Assembly: GCA_030686995.1 (NCBI GenBank)
Contig: CM060706.1
Location: 141,259,505-141,323,504 of the forward strand
Direction of reading: 5' to 3'
Origin: Artemisia argyi
Taxonomy: Eukaryota; Streptophyta; Magnoliopsida; Asterales; Asteraceae
Length of the DNA: 64,000 nt
The notes under the pieces were generated by a model. That model was given only the letters and a program-made list of their open reading frames with translations. It did no database searches and was not told the DNA's origin. The translations under genes and the position numbers were made by a program. This document shows positions 12,301 to 24,030 of this stretch, in pieces (position 1 is the first letter of the stretch; every line of letters starts with the position of its first letter).

Positions 12301-13291
12301 TTCTACGAAAAAGTTTTGTGCCAGGTCATGTTTACACGGCGACTGAATTGGTAAACATGTTAACTTGAACGATTCATGTATCTATCACGATTGTTTTTGG
12401 GACGCATTTGAGTTTTTGGTTTGTAGGCAACACAAGTACGTAATTGAGATATCAAGTCATTTGTTTGTACTACGTTTCTGTGATTCACATATACCATCAT
12501 GTAAAATTTGAACTTTTTATTATTTTTTTTTTGTCAATTCACACAATACAAAGTCTGCAGTTATGGTTTAACATGGTATTTAAAAAGGCATTCATTGCAC
12601 AGTGGTGTCTTTTTTCTAAGCTGCAGTTCCAAGTTTCGATACAATGTTTATGCGGCCAAATGTTGGAGCAAATTTGTTATCGATTTTTTTGAGAATGCTT
12701 TTGTTTTCGTACCAAAAACTATTACCCGTTCAAATATACGATCGACGTCCCGCCGCAACGCGGCGGACCGCAGCCATCCTCGTTAAAAAAAATCGAGGTA
12801 AGGGATGGAAGCGAATAATTTATTTTAGTTAAAAATGAGGTACTGTAAGTGATCCATTAATCTCTACGTTGTTTATGGTCTTTATAATAACACACATCTT
12901 CTAGTGTTGTTAGACTTTTATTTTACTACATGTCTACAACAATATATAAGTTATTACTGGTTCATCTGTGTAGAGTTAGACTTATCTTATAACTCGATAT
13001 AACTCGAACCGAATCTCACCCAAACTCGATAACCCAATTTCTTAGAAAGTCGGGTTACAGGTTAGTATTTTCTAACAAAAACCCAGATCAATCTGACCCG
13101 ATAACACAAATAACCAAGCTGATAACACCCCTAGTGGTAACCATGACTTTAAAACACACCATAAACGTGCTCACCGGACACAAGAGACGTAATATATCAT
13201 TTGAACTTCTTATTTCCCCTTAGTGTTGCATCTCCCAGATTGTAAGCTACCATTGTCATTACAAAACCATGAAAACAAATATCAAGAGAAG
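9309..13291. other. Gene-free stretch with repeat traces
   Basis: No recognised protein. Two related segments at about 10374-10432 and 10552-10619 begin TGTGGTTGCAGCCA and contain TTCTATATTTGCA. A perfect GC hairpin, CCGCCGCAACGCGGCGG, is at 12750-12766; it matches the Helitron hairpin at 5879 but no CTRR follows, so it may be a decayed Helitron end. At 13000-13130 there is a diverged ACTCGA/CGGGTTA-rich repeat. Confidence 0.45.
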
Positions 13292-13468
13292 CAGGGACGG
13301 AGCCAGAAATTAGAAAAAAGGGGGGCCGAATTTTTTTCCCCAAAGGTTAGGGGGTCATTTGCCTATAGTTGCGTTATATGCTTAAATTTTATAAGGTAAA
13401 TAGCAAAACGATTGAGCATGTTGGAGGGGGCCGAGCACCCCCTGGCTCCCCCACTGTCTCCGTCTCTG
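13292..13468. mobile_element. hAT-type MITE, 177 bp
   Basis: Termini CAGGGACGGAGCC... and ...CTCCGTCTCTG form imperfect inverted repeats. The element is flanked by a perfect 8 bp target duplication, AAGAGAAG (13284-13291 and 13469-13476). An 8 bp duplication with CAG ends is the hAT signature. A second copy is at 15344. Confidence 0.85.
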
Positions 13469-13902
13469 AAGAGAAGTATCATATATTTGGTAAAAAAAAT
13501 CGAAATTTCGATCGATGTCTTTTAAAAAAAAAGACATACCTTGGGCTGTTTAAGATACAATAAAATTCAAGTTAAATAACTTGTAGATGCCAAGTTAAAT
13601 ATAATAATAAGTAACGAAACAAAAGACAGTTTTACCTTAAGCTTTTCTTTTAACTTGATCAATTTCAATAAACAAATGTGAAACCTCCTTGCATGCATGA
13701 TTTTGGAAGGAGCGCCAAGTGTAAAAAATAACAAAAGCTAAGAAAGATGCATGACATATGATTGATCTCTTGTCCATAAAATTGAAATTTACTGATCAGT
13801 ATTCATTACTGTCTAGACATTAATATTATAATATGGGGGCAGTTATAAGGACGGGGGTTTGTTTTTTATTCTAACGGGGGTATGCTTTTTTTGGCGTTTT
13901 GT

Positions 13903-13906
<4 letters not shown>

Positions 13907-13951
<45 letters not shown>

Positions 13952-14050
13952 TGTTTATATCAAAAAGCTATAAACCTGAAAGTGCGGAACAAAAAATATA
14001 AAGTTTAATAAGTCAAACTGTTAAAACTGTCAGAAATACGGAACAGAAAC
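13907..14050. repeat. Poly-T tract plus dispersed repeat, copy 1
   Basis: A long T run (about 13907-13946) is followed by a segment starting ATTTTGTTTATATCAAAAAG. The same segment, diverged, recurs at about 18983-19090, so this is a dispersed repeat with an A/T-tract head. The class is not known. Confidence 0.6.
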
Positions 14051-14300
14051 TGGGCTGCGCTGGAAAAAAAGGGGACAAAAGTGGGGGACAAGTGGGCAGG
14101 GCTAGGGGTAGACCCCGTTAATATAGGGGTCCCCAATATGTTCCGATCGATTGACCATGTTTTCCGGTTGACACCGGATCCACCCTATCGGTGACCGCTG
14201 GTAGTGGCGAATGCATTCTTTCTAAAGACGGAAAATGGCCGTACTTGAAAGGTATATACGTGCATGCATACCATCTTCATGCCCACCGCCCATTGGTAGT

Positions 14301-14516
14301 CGCTATGTTTGGCAAAATTAGTTGTGAGCAGTAGCTGTGAGCTGTTACCGCATCTCACTGCTCACCGCTCACAGCTTTTTAAAGAAGCATTGGAAAAATG
14401 AGCTTTCCTAAAAAATAGCAAGACTCATCGCTCTTTTGCCAAACGAACACTAAAAATCAAAAAGCTCGTTGCTCACCGCTCATCGCCCCAAAAAGCTCTG
14501 CGTCAAACATAATGCT
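14301..14516. mobile_element. MITE with TATGTTTGGC termini, copy 1
   Basis: The left end CGCTATGTTTGGC is answered by GCGTCAAACATAATGC at the right. The interior carries repeated GCTCACCGCTCA motifs in both orientations. A truncated relative is at about 16826. Probably a hAT-like MITE; the target duplication was not clear. Confidence 0.6.
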
Positions 14517-14949
14517 GCTAGCTAGCTTTTTTCTAAACTCTCTGTCGTCATTGCAAGAAATTTTCTAGTTTTTAAAGAAATTGTGTCACAATTTATATCG
14601 TAACACAAATGATCTATGCACAACGTGTCTACATTCACATGCAATACTAAGTGCAAACATTTTTATATAAATTTATATATGTCTAACAATATTTACACGT
14701 TTACAAGTATGAACAATCTTACAAAAGCTTCTTTTGGCTATTTTTGTAAGCATGACTAAGTTAAAATGTAGATATGTATGGTAAAAAAAAGAGCATTTAA
14801 TTTAAGTTTATAGGTTTGACCATCCAAACATGTTAATCAAAATTTAACATGCTCTTACTCACATTTAAGTTTTTATTTAGATACATAATTCCTAGAAATA
14901 TATATCAAGAGCAAAACAAAACACGATCGAAACTAGTTTACATAGAAAT

Positions 14950-15273
14950 TTAAAGAGGTGCAGCTAAGTGAGTCGGGGTTTCTTCTCCTGGATTAATGAC
15001 GACTATCTTAGGAGTTACATTGGCTTCATCATTGCACACATGCGAAACCGCCTTATGATCAAGATCACTAAGTGTTACATCGTTATGATCAGCAGTGTCG
15101 TTCTGTCGGTACTTAAATTGAGAACAAACCACCATTAACAAAGCCACGATTATGAGAACAAGCATTGCACCTATGCCTCCAAACAAGCAAATCACCCGCA
15201 CATCAAAATGCCATGATGATGATGATGATCCTTGTGTTTCCATTGGTTTTGTGTTTTCAAATTGATGTCCCAT
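14950..15273 (-). CDS. GLUTAMINE DUMPER-like membrane protein (107 aa)
   Basis: Single-exon gene whose product fits the plant GDU family: small proteins with one transmembrane helix that promote amino-acid export and act with the ubiquitin ligase LOG2. Visible features are a hydrophilic N terminus, SSSSSWHFDV leading into a hydrophobic helix at about residues 27-50 (ICLFGGIGAMLVLIIVALL), and a C-terminal motif KIVVINPGEE at 89-98. That motif occupies the place of the family VIMAG box but reads VINPG, so two of the five positions differ. The ATG at 15273 is the first in frame, and a TATATATA box lies at about 15327-15336, some 55-60 bp upstream. A hAT MITE (15344-15707) sits directly beyond that box. 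A second GDU-like gene is 2.2 kb upstream on the same strand. Confidence 0.8.
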   Translation of the reverse strand: MGHQFENTKPMETQGSSSSSWHFDVRVICLFGGIGAMLVLIIVALLMVVCSQFKYRQNDTADHNDVTLSDLDHKAVSHVCNDEANVTPKIVVINPGEETPTHLAAPL

Positions 15274-15324
15274 CGATTACAATGTTTATGTGTGTTTTAG
15301 AATGGTGTAAAAGAAATGAGAAGT

Positions 15325-15336
15325 GTGTATATATAG
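15325..15336 (-). promoter_or_regulatory. TATA box of the GDU-like gene
   Basis: On the minus strand this reads CTATATATACAC, about 55 bp before the ATG. The second GDU-like gene has a similar TATATATA box at the same distance, which supports the call. Confidence 0.6.
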
Positions 15337-15343
15337 CGGTAAA

Positions 15344-15707
15344 CAGGGACAGAGCCAGGAATTATGAATAAAGAAGGGGGGCGAGTTTTTTTTTTTTTTT
15401 TTTCCCTCAAGCTAACAAAGTAATTTAACTAAAACTTCAAATAATATGTTCTAATGATCACATACGTTAGGTTAAAGACTTAAAATTTTGATAAGAAACA
15501 CTTTGATAACTAATAAAAAATATTAGACGAAATCATTGTGCATGAAACGGTTTCAAGCTTCTCTTAATTCTTTTGACATCTAAATGTTAGGGGTCATTTG
15601 CTTATAGTTGGGTCATAGGTTTAAATTTTATAAGATAAATAGCAAAGCAATTGGGCGTGTTGGAGGGGGCCGAGCACCCCCCGGCTCCCCCACTGTCTCC
15701 GTCTCTG
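15344..15707. mobile_element. hAT-type MITE, 364 bp, next to a TATA box
   Basis: Same family as the element at 13292: starts CAGGGACAGAGCCAGG, ends CTCCGTCTCTG. The flanks GCGGTAAA (left) and GTAGTAAA (right) are an imperfect 8 bp duplication (6 of 8). It is longer than the first copy and includes a T-run at about 15388-15403. The insertion point is 7 bp upstream of the GDU TATA box. Confidence 0.8.
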
Positions 15708-15965
15708 GTAGTAAATGTACGTACAGCATGCATTTGCACGAAGTACAAGTCGAGTTTTAGAGTTTTGGTTCAATGTTACGTGTTAAAAGAAAATGTCATT
15801 ACCATTGTCCTAGATTTTATCAATCCGACTAAAGTGCGTCAAGACCGCTAATATAAGTAGAACACACTATTGAGCAAACCGCTAAGTAATGCAATGACTA
15901 CAAATATATTATAAATTTTTTTTCGCGAAAACTAATCTATATTGAGTTTACTTCAGTTAAGCAAC

Positions 15966-15968
15966 AGG

Positions 15969-16016
<48 letters not shown>
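15966..16016. repeat. Poly-T tract, about 50 bp
   Basis: An uninterrupted T run followed by A. Other runs above 30 bp, seen directly, are at 22803-22847 (A), 33676-33718 (T), 33910-33950 (A), 36831-36899 (A, interrupted), 41767-41802 (A), 42329-42369 (A) and 52262-52297 (A). Confidence 0.9.
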
Positions 16017-16023
<7 letters not shown>

Positions 16024-16825
16024 AACACAGTAAAGGGTAAAAAATTTAAGGCAATGTGTAAGAGTCAAAATGTTGTACACCGTATTTAATTGGCAATAAT
16101 AAGTTGGTGACAACGGCATTAGTGTACTTAAATAATCCCTCTTTTGAAGGGAATTAGCTACTTTCAAAGTGAGTACGATGTCAAGGTCGAAGGAATTAAT
16201 GTGAAAGGGACGGTTTTTAAAGTACATAGTGTACGTACGTGTATTCCCGAGAATCTAACACATACGTAGTATATAGCAATGGTTAATAATTAATGTTGTA
16301 ATTATTTTTCGTTTACGTGTATGTTTGTTAAAAGTAGAAATAGTAGCACACAGTTTGTTTATTTTTATTATTTTTTTTTTGTTTTAATTGTATACTTTTT
16401 TAACATAGCTCTAAATGTAATTTTAAATGTGTAAAATAATGTAAAAAGTCAAATTCATATTTAAATAGAAAACTATCTAAATAAATAATAAAGTTACTTT
16501 TATATGACATTACATAATATTGTTATACGATAGTAATATACTACCGCCGATGTGTATTCCATATTGAAGCGACAATATCATTGCAAATTTATTTCATCTT
16601 GTTAGATGTTCCACTAGAAATATCATCATTGTTTGCGCCGGAGCCACATACATCATGAAGTTCATCACCTCCCATGTAATTCGGATGTTGTTCAAATATT
16701 GTGAACATTGTGTCTTCTTTGTCATATTACGAATGTATAAATAACGTGTTATTATGGGTTGGCGTAGGGGTATTTTAGTCATTCAATATCTTTACATCTC
16801 TAATAATTATAAGAACGCTTATTAA

Positions 16826-16969
16826 GCAGTATTGGAGAATTAGCTTTTCTAAAAAAATAGGCACGTCTCACCGCTCTTTTACCAAACGACCATTAAAAAT
16901 CAAAATGTTCATTGCTCACCGCTTACTGCCCGAAAAAGCTCCACACCGGTTCTTGCCAAACATAGTGCT
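16826..16969. mobile_element. MITE with TATGTTTGGC terminus, truncated copy 2
   Basis: Shares the interior GAGCTTTCCTAAAAAATAG-like segment and GCTCACCGCT motifs with 14301-14516, and ends TTGCCAAACATAGTGC. The left end is missing. Confidence 0.55.
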
Positions 16970-17471
16970 ATCCTTACTTTTAGAGCATAGAAGAAATTTT
17001 CAAATAAAACAAAATAAAGCTCAATATACCAAAAATCAAGCAAGAAATTCAAATGTAACTAATGCGTTGGTGATAGACATGTTCAACACCAAAACAGCCC
17101 CTATAACGGAAGAGGTTACTGAAAATACAAAAACGTAACATGTTCGATCACAATTCAAATCCGCACATGAACATAACATGTTTCAAACGAAAACTGAATC
17201 TTGACTCTTTATGTATTATTGTAAATGACCTCTTTCGTACACTAGTTGGCTTTCCTTTTGGTTTTAGCCTCTCTACAATGAAACACGACTCCTACATATA
17301 TAGAAAACACTCCTAACTTGAGCATAATGGCCCTAAGGCTACTCACACCAATCCCATTAAAAGTTTTGCCTAGAGTCGGGTCAAGATCAATTCAGGTCGC
17401 CAACAATTCAGGCTCGGTTTACCACTATCAATTTGAGTATGATCTATACATATATAATTGATGAATTTGGC

Positions 17472-17789
17472 TCAAACTTTATGGAGACGAGGGGTGCTTG
17501 ATGGAACAAGCTTAGCAAGGTATGAAGGATTGATGTCTCCTCCTGGCATGACTATGACGATTTTCGCCTCCTTTTCCAACGACATGTTCCCATGACTTTC
17601 CAACAAAGATGGCTTCACTTCATCCCTAATGCTAGTTGAAGGCTTCTTGTAGGAGCATGCTAATGTCACTAACGCACATGCTATTACACACATCAACACA
17701 GCCAAACCACATGATATGTACAAAATCGGAGAGTTGAGACGGAATGCTGTAGTGGGAGCAACCATGGTGGTGTTGTAGATGGGTGTCAT
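17472..17789 (-). CDS. GLUTAMINE DUMPER-like membrane protein (105 aa)
   Basis: Single-exon paralogue of the gene at 14950 and of the same GDU family. One transmembrane helix at about residues 21-46 (PILYISCGLAVLMCVIACAL then VTLACSY, where LACSY is typical of the family right after the helix). The C-terminal box is KIVIVMPGGDINPSYLA (76-92), closer to the family VIMAG-D-x-x-PTYLA pattern than in the first copy. The first in-frame ATG is at 17789; the open frame extends further upstream without an ATG, so this start is chosen. A TATATATA box lies at about 17851-17858. Same strand and promoter spacing as its neighbour point to tandem duplication; divergence is large, so the duplication is old. 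Confidence 0.85.
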   Translation of the reverse strand: MTPIYNTTMVAPTTAFRLNSPILYISCGLAVLMCVIACALVTLACSYKKPSTSIRDEVKPSLLESHGNMSLEKEAKIVIVMPGGDINPSYLAKLVPSSTPRLHKV

Positions 17790-18047
17790 TTTGGAGCTTT
17801 TTGTCCCTCTCTTTTGGTTTGATTGAAGCAATGTAAAGATGCATGTAAAGTATATATACACCTTTAACTCATTAAAGGTAGAGATTAATCGAGTTTGACG
17901 AAATTGACCTTACAATTATTGGATTTAGAAAAAAAAATATATATATATACTAACAAAATATAGCATATATTATATGAATCTGAATCTCACTTGAATATCT
18001 AAACCTGAATCTGAAACGGAAATATCTGAATCTAAATCATATAATAT

Positions 18048-18268
18048 TGTTTGTTTTTTTAAAGAAAATGTCTAAATGTTTATTAGTTCAACTAGAGGTA
18101 TTAAGATGCTTCTTACATGTCTTGTCCATTTAGATGTTTTTACGTTTGTTTGCCTTTTAATAAAAAATAAAAAACAAACACACTTAATACCTAAAAGCTC
18201 TAATTGACTAAGAGCTTTGATCTATTAAGAGATTGTTAAGATTTTTTTAAAGAAAACAAACAACATCT
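18048..18268. mobile_element. Possible small MITE with GTTTGTTTTTTTAAAG ends
   Basis: TTGTTTGTTTTTTTAAAGAA at the left is mirrored by TTTTTTTAAAGAAAACAAAC at the right. The simple composition of the ends makes this tentative. Confidence 0.35.
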
Positions 18269-18369
18269 TAGCTACCATCAGTAAAAGTATTAAAATGACT
18301 TCCAGCAAAGAAAATTACAAATACGTTACATCACTCTCATTTAAATCATCTTAATGTTTTGGGTGTGGT

Positions 18370-18905
18370 TATGGCCGTAAACGAATCGGATGAATATGAA
18401 TGGATTTTTTTTTTAATCTTTTTATTTAATTTTAATCAGATAAATAAATGGACATGAACGGTTAAACGGATGATTTTTCTTATTCATGTTCGTTTATTAA
18501 GAAAATGAGTTGTTTATTTTCGTTTATTCTCGTTCATTAAAACACTAAACGAACATAAACGATTGAACATAAATAAACATAGAAAAACAAACATAAACTT
18601 TATTGAAGTATGCATACTATTTTGCTTTGTAAGTGTTATTCTGTTTAAACAAATCAGTTTTAAAAGTATACAATTAAAATAAATGATATACAAACATAAA
18701 CAAATAAATAAACATAAACAAGCGTTAATAAACACATAGTCGGACGTTCACGAACATAAATGAACAGACGCGACATTCGTTCATTTAACTAAACGAACCT
18801 AAAATATTATTCATTTTCGTTCATTTAATAAATAAATGAACATAAACGAACTTTTTACCGAACAGTTCATAAAATGTTTACTGAACGTTCAGTTCGTTTA
18901 CACCA
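18370..18905. repeat. AACGAACATAAACGAAC-type dispersed repeat, copy 1
   Basis: Dense in CGTTCATTTA / TAAATGAACG motifs in both orientations, so the block can fold back. It opens with TGGCCGTAAACGAATCGGAT and ends CGTTTACACCACTATAAG. A longer relative is at about 31730-32515. Non-coding. Confidence 0.65.
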
Positions 18906-18982
18906 CTATAAGTACCCAAAAAAGCCATTTGTACCCCCCCCTCCCTTTGTTTTTCCATTTTTATTTTATTTTTTATTTTTAT

Positions 18983-19090
18983 AATTTTGTTTATATTAAA
19001 AAACTATAAACCTGAAAGTACGGAACCGAAAATATAAATTTTAATAAGTTAAAAGTATTAAACTGAAAAAAATATGAAACATAAACTGAT
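18983..19090. repeat. Dispersed repeat, copy 2 of the 13953-14050 type
   Basis: Shares AATTTTGTTTATAT, CTATAAACCTGAAAGT and CGGAAC with the first copy, about 5 kb away. Confidence 0.6.
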
Positions 19091-19160
19091 AAAAAAACTG
19101 TATTGTACTGTCAATAGAGTGAGCGAGTGGGCCAATGGGTGAACTGGCAAAATAAGATAG

Positions 19161-20270
19161 GTAAGGAGGTACCACCAATAACATATCTCGTGTGTTTTAC
19201 ACTAACTGGTTAAGTACATATGATTTAAAACTACTTGAAGCCTACGTTATTATTTATTTGACATGATAAGAATATGGTTCGATATTTAAAGGTGAGAATG
19301 ACAAGCTGAATAACCACTTTGGTGGCAATTATGGTAACTATATACATTTATCTAACTTTGCCACCAATTCAATTCTTCGTTCTCTTAATAAATACTCATA
19401 AAGATAGGCTATGTTAGGTGAAAGTATAAACCATTTCTCATTTTATCATCGAGGCTTTATACAACCCGTGCGATGCACGGGACGGGTTGTTTGCTGAATA
19501 ATTATTTGTTTTTTTTCGTAATGTTGGTGCAGACGCAGCATATAACGGTTGATTGTTATTGATTATTTATTTACGTGTGTAGTAAAATTTTAATTATAAA
19601 TGAGATTTTTTTATAAATATAAAAAGGGAAAGTTACATGCTTTGTACGTAACGTAATGTTTACCTGTCAGCCCTACCAAATGAAATTTCATGCTAATTAT
19701 AAGTTGCACTGTGACATATGAGAATGAACTGATAAATCCTTAAGATTTTAATTATATGTTGACCCGTGTGGTCATAATCAGTATCATGTTGACCCGTATA
19801 AATGTCCAAACACATTTGTGTTCACTTTTACATCTACTTATTACACATTTATACCCTCCAGTTTAATATTTAATGTGTGTAGACATTTATACCCTTACAG
19901 TTACCTTTACATTTTCACACATGTGAGGGTATAAATGTCCAAACATATTAAATTGGAGTGTCCCAATCAATTGAGAGAGTGTGCAAATCATCTCCCTAAA
20001 AATAAACACATGTGCCTCATAACAGATTCATAATAGTTGCGTAAACAATCTTATTTGTACATAATTTAGATGCCTTTTTGGTTGAATATCTACGTATTTT
20101 GTATGTAATGTAATTAGTTATATGTAATGTATTGTATTTATTTTAGTTGATTTGATTGTGATGTTATCATAACTTTTATATTTATATTAGTTTATTTACA
20201 TATTATAACTTGAAAAGTAAGTTTTCGTTTGGTACAACAAAACTGATTAATAGGGTTAATGCAAACAATG
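19161..20270. other. Non-coding stretch with a CCCGTGC hairpin
   Basis: No gene seen. At 19464-19480 CCCGTGCGATGCACGGG is a perfect 7 bp stem with a 3-base loop. It resembles Helitron hairpins but no CTRR end was found on either strand. Around 19790-19945 there are inverted copies of a TATAAATGTCCAAACA / ACATTTATACCC motif. Confidence 0.4.
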
Positions 20271-20974
20271 CCAACATACTTATCTCGAGTTGAGTTATTT
20301 TAAAAACCATACATCTCTCACATACCAAGGAACAAATATGGACCATTGATTTAACTTTGATCAATGGTTGAGATCAAAACATTTGCCACTTCAAAAAAAC
20401 ACGGAGGGACACTTTTGTAAATTAACAACCTCACACTAATTCAACCAACTAAAATGAACCTGCCATTTTCTCCATTCAGATTCATTCTTCTTCCCCACCC
20501 CACTTTATCAATCCACACACACTAAAAACACACACAACACATACTTTTACACAAATCAAAAGATACACACACACACACACTCACATCAAAAATCATCCAC
20601 AAATCACATCAAAAAAATTAAAGAAAAGGATGTCGATGATGTTGTTGGAGAACAAATCTTAACAATTAAGCTTGTAGATAAAGATTCAAGTAAAAAAAAG
20701 AAAAAATACATGCTTAACATCACTAATTCAGGTGTAAAACACTTTATTTGCATATTTTAATGTTATGTATGCATAAATGGTGAAGGTTACTGTTTATATT
20801 GTTTGTGATAAACGTATTGTGATTCTTGTTCAAGTTATTGTTTTTATACAGTTTATAAAGAAGATATTTTGATGATATTTTGATATTTGATGATTTTATA
20901 GTGATAAGTAAGCTTTAGATCGAGTATGTTGATGTTTATGAAGAAAAATGTTGATGATGACCTGTTAGTGAAAA

Positions 20975-22405
20975 ATCATATATGATAAGTTGCCTGAAAA
21001 AATTGTAAAAATTTATGTACTGCAACATATATGATATAAGCTAGGTTTTAAGCATTTATACTATATCATATATGATTATGTGCTTGAAAATAAAATACAA
21101 ACAGTTTGTGATCTTCTAGTGAGTACCACAAAGTTAGTTTTGTGTATAATACTACCTCCGTCCCATAAAAACTGTCCAGTTTGACTTTTCAGAGTCAAAC
21201 TGGTTCAACTTTGACCTTATCTATTTTTGTGAGTATTATATAATACTTTATGAAAAATATATGAATGGATTGAGTTTTAAGTGTGTTTTTCATTGGTATA
21301 ATTTTTCATCAAGTATGATATAACACATAAAAAATATTTAAGGTCAAAGTTGAACCAGTTTGACTCTGAAAAGTCAAACTGGACAGTTTTTATGGGACGG
21401 AGGGAGTATCATATATGATAATCTGCTTGAAATCCAACTTTTTTAACACTATAATATATTATATATGATAATGTGCTTGAAACTAAAATACAAGCAAGTC
21501 TGTCATCTCCTAGTGAGTAATTAAAAGCTAATTGTGTGTAGGTGAGTAATTAAAAGTTAGTTGTGTGTATGATATCATATATGATAATCTGCTTCTAATT
21601 TAACTTCTTTACCATTATAATATATTATATATGATTATGTGCTTGAAAAATTAATCAAAACTTCTTATTTGTGTAGAGAAGGCTGTTTTCAAGGCATCTT
21701 GAACATTACAAGAATCCAAAGGCCCAAGAAGTTCATTGAAGAAGCTCATGAATCTTCATTTCACGTTTAAAATGTATTCTTCATTTTTTCTTGTAATCTA
21801 TGTATGGAGTTTTGACGTCTACGGACGATTTTATAAACCATTGATACAATGTCTTGCTAATATGGTTTTAACTTTTTTGGTATTATGTCATAATGTTTAT
21901 ATGGAATTAAAAATGGCGAAACATTTACAAATGTGATTTCCGATATTATATCTATTTTGTTTAAGTTTTATTACACACATTCATAATCATTTGTAAATAA
22001 ATGCATTAGAATAGAAAACATCAAGTATAATGATTTGATAAATTAGTGATGAGCATGTTAAACAACAACTCTTCCTCTCCTTAAACAACAACTACAAGCG
22101 GCTTTGCAACTCCAACAAGCTGCTCCAGACCTTTTCGTTCTTTAAAGTCAGTGTCATTAGATTTTTTGCACATATCTGTAAGAAAAAACAAAAAATTAAA
22201 AAAAATGAAACATAAATAAGTTGTTTCATGACAAAAAGTAAAAAATCACATATGATATCACATATGATAAATCAAATAAAACAGATTGTATGATATAGTA
22301 TGTGATATCATATATGATACATCTAACAAAATGAAATATCACATATGATACATCAAACAAAACCTCGATTATAAACACATTAACCCAAGCTAAAATCATA
22401 TATGA
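20975..22405. repeat. Cluster of ATCATATATGAT palindromes
   Basis: At least eleven copies or one-base variants of the 12 bp palindrome occur in about 1.4 kb, near 20975, 21026, 21065, 21409, 21457, 21572, 21622, 22247, 22301, 22334 and 22394. Several are followed by TGTGCTTGAAA. Seen directly; function unknown. Confidence 0.75.
21152..21406. mobile_element. Stowaway MITE, 255 bp
   Basis: Termini CTACCTCCGTCCC... and ...GGGACGGAGGGAG with long, nearly perfect inverted arms (GTCCAGTTTGACTTTTCAGA and its complement), flanked by TA on both sides. These are the classic Stowaway (Tc1/mariner-derived) ends. It interrupts the ATCATATATGAT cluster. Confidence 0.93.
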
Positions 22406-22499
22406 TATACTTCATACCAGCTTATATCAGCTTATACCAGGAACTTAATTCAATAAAATGCTAAATAATAAGTTGTTCAGATCATAAAACTACCTAATA

Positions 22500-22799
22500 A
22501 TACAACTTATTCACACTAACTCTACTCTAATTCATAAGCTTATTCATATAACTCTCTTCTCCTCTAATTCACAAGCTTATTCACATGAATCAGCTAAAAA
22601 TGATAAAACAATAAGATGTGGTGAAAATAAGCTAATAAGTTAGCTTATAATTCATCACAATAAACTCAAGTCACAATAATTCATAAGCTTATTTATAACT
22701 CTCCTCTAACTTATAAGCTTATTCATACAAAATTTTATCTAATTCACACGTTTATTCATACAACTCTACTTTCTTCTAATTCATAAGCTTATTCACATG

Positions 22800-22800
<1 letters not shown>
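22500..22800. repeat. Irregular tandem TAATTCATAAGCTTATTCA repeat
   Basis: About six copies of a 33-40 bp degenerate unit containing CATAAGCTTATTCA, then an A-run at 22803-22847. Seen directly. Confidence 0.7.
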
Positions 22801-22849
<49 letters not shown>

Positions 22850-23220
22850 TTGGATGAATATAACAAGAAGAATATGAACCTGATGTTAACAAATTGAAAA
22901 ACGAGATGATAAGATAATCGATTGATGAATCGAAGAAGATAAATTCGTGTTGTTTGTGAAGATCGATCGAATCTAGATCTATTTGTGTTGTCTTGTTTTT
23001 GTATTAATGGTGTAAAGAGAGAAAATATTGAGATAAAGAAAACACACATGTGTGTGTGTGATTGAATGGAAGTTATTAGAAAATATCTATATATATTAGA
23101 CAAAAATACACTTCTAGTGTAAAGAGGGAATTTAATCTCATCCATTGGATGAGATGAAGATGAAGGGTGAGGATTGATCTCTTGGTATGTAGATAAAGTT
23201 TGGTCCTTAAATGATCTTTT

Positions 23221-24030
23221 ATCTATTTATCTCAAGTTTTACCAAGATATGAACTTAACTAAAACAAAAAGGTACCATTTTAAATACTATTAGAATTAGT
23301 CACGCAAAGTAATACAAATAACTGAAATAAGCATCTCTGAATAAAACTTAACTATAGAGCATAATACAATTCAATCATAATTTTCTTTACAATATAATAG
23401 ATCGTACAACTTTATATTTGAAGGATAACAATATAATAATTGCAAAGTAAAAATTAAAACGAACATCATAATTCTAAAGTAAAAATTACTAACAAACTTC
23501 AATTATTCTGAATAATGACACTGCCAAATTTATAAGCTTAGCTAGGGTAAATTTTCATCTATATATGGACATAAGAGAATGTCTAATTATTTTTAAGTGT
23601 TTATATGTTAGCAAGGTCGATCATGAGATTAATAACTCACCAAAGTTTATGTTTGTCAAAGTTTTTTTTATTCGAGTTGGTTATTTTCATGCCTAGTTAA
23701 ATAGATCGAAAAGGAGAGTATCAAATATGCCTGTAATATAAGAATGCATAGTTCAACCTAAACCTTATTAATTGTGTCAGTGTAGACATCCTTAAATAAC
23801 GAAGATGATTCTACAATGGTGTTCAAAAGACACAAAATAATATGGAAGTAATATGTACAAATAAAAGATATACCATATTTTAAGACCAATCTTTTTAAAG
23901 CGTGCGACTAAACTACTCAACAACCACAAAACACTTGACAATAAGCAAACATCCCTTAATCATTAAACCAAGACCATTCATATGTTTCAGTTTGTTTTAG
24001 TTTAATACATACTAACATGAAATAACATCT
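23221..24030. other. Intergenic, nothing recognised
   Basis: AT-rich, no open frame of interest, no clear repeat structure. Confidence 0.5.

Larger units (their letters stand above)
20280..23220. mobile_element. Possible non-autonomous Mutator-like element
   Basis: The left edge (ACATACCAAGGAAC..., then a CCATTGAT/ATCAATGG pair) and the reverse complement of the right edge (ACATACCAAGAGATC..., then CATCCAATGGATGAG) share a general layout, each followed inward by a CACA-rich stretch. No transposase frame is present. The inverted repeats are diverged and no target duplication was found, so this is weak. Confidence 0.3.

Noticed and set aside
19455..19490. CCCGTGCGATGCACGGG hairpin as a Helitron 3' end
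   Set aside because: No CTRR-T at the right distance on either strand.
22789..23145. 118-codon minus-strand frame
   Set aside because: A Phe run from the poly-A tract, low complexity.
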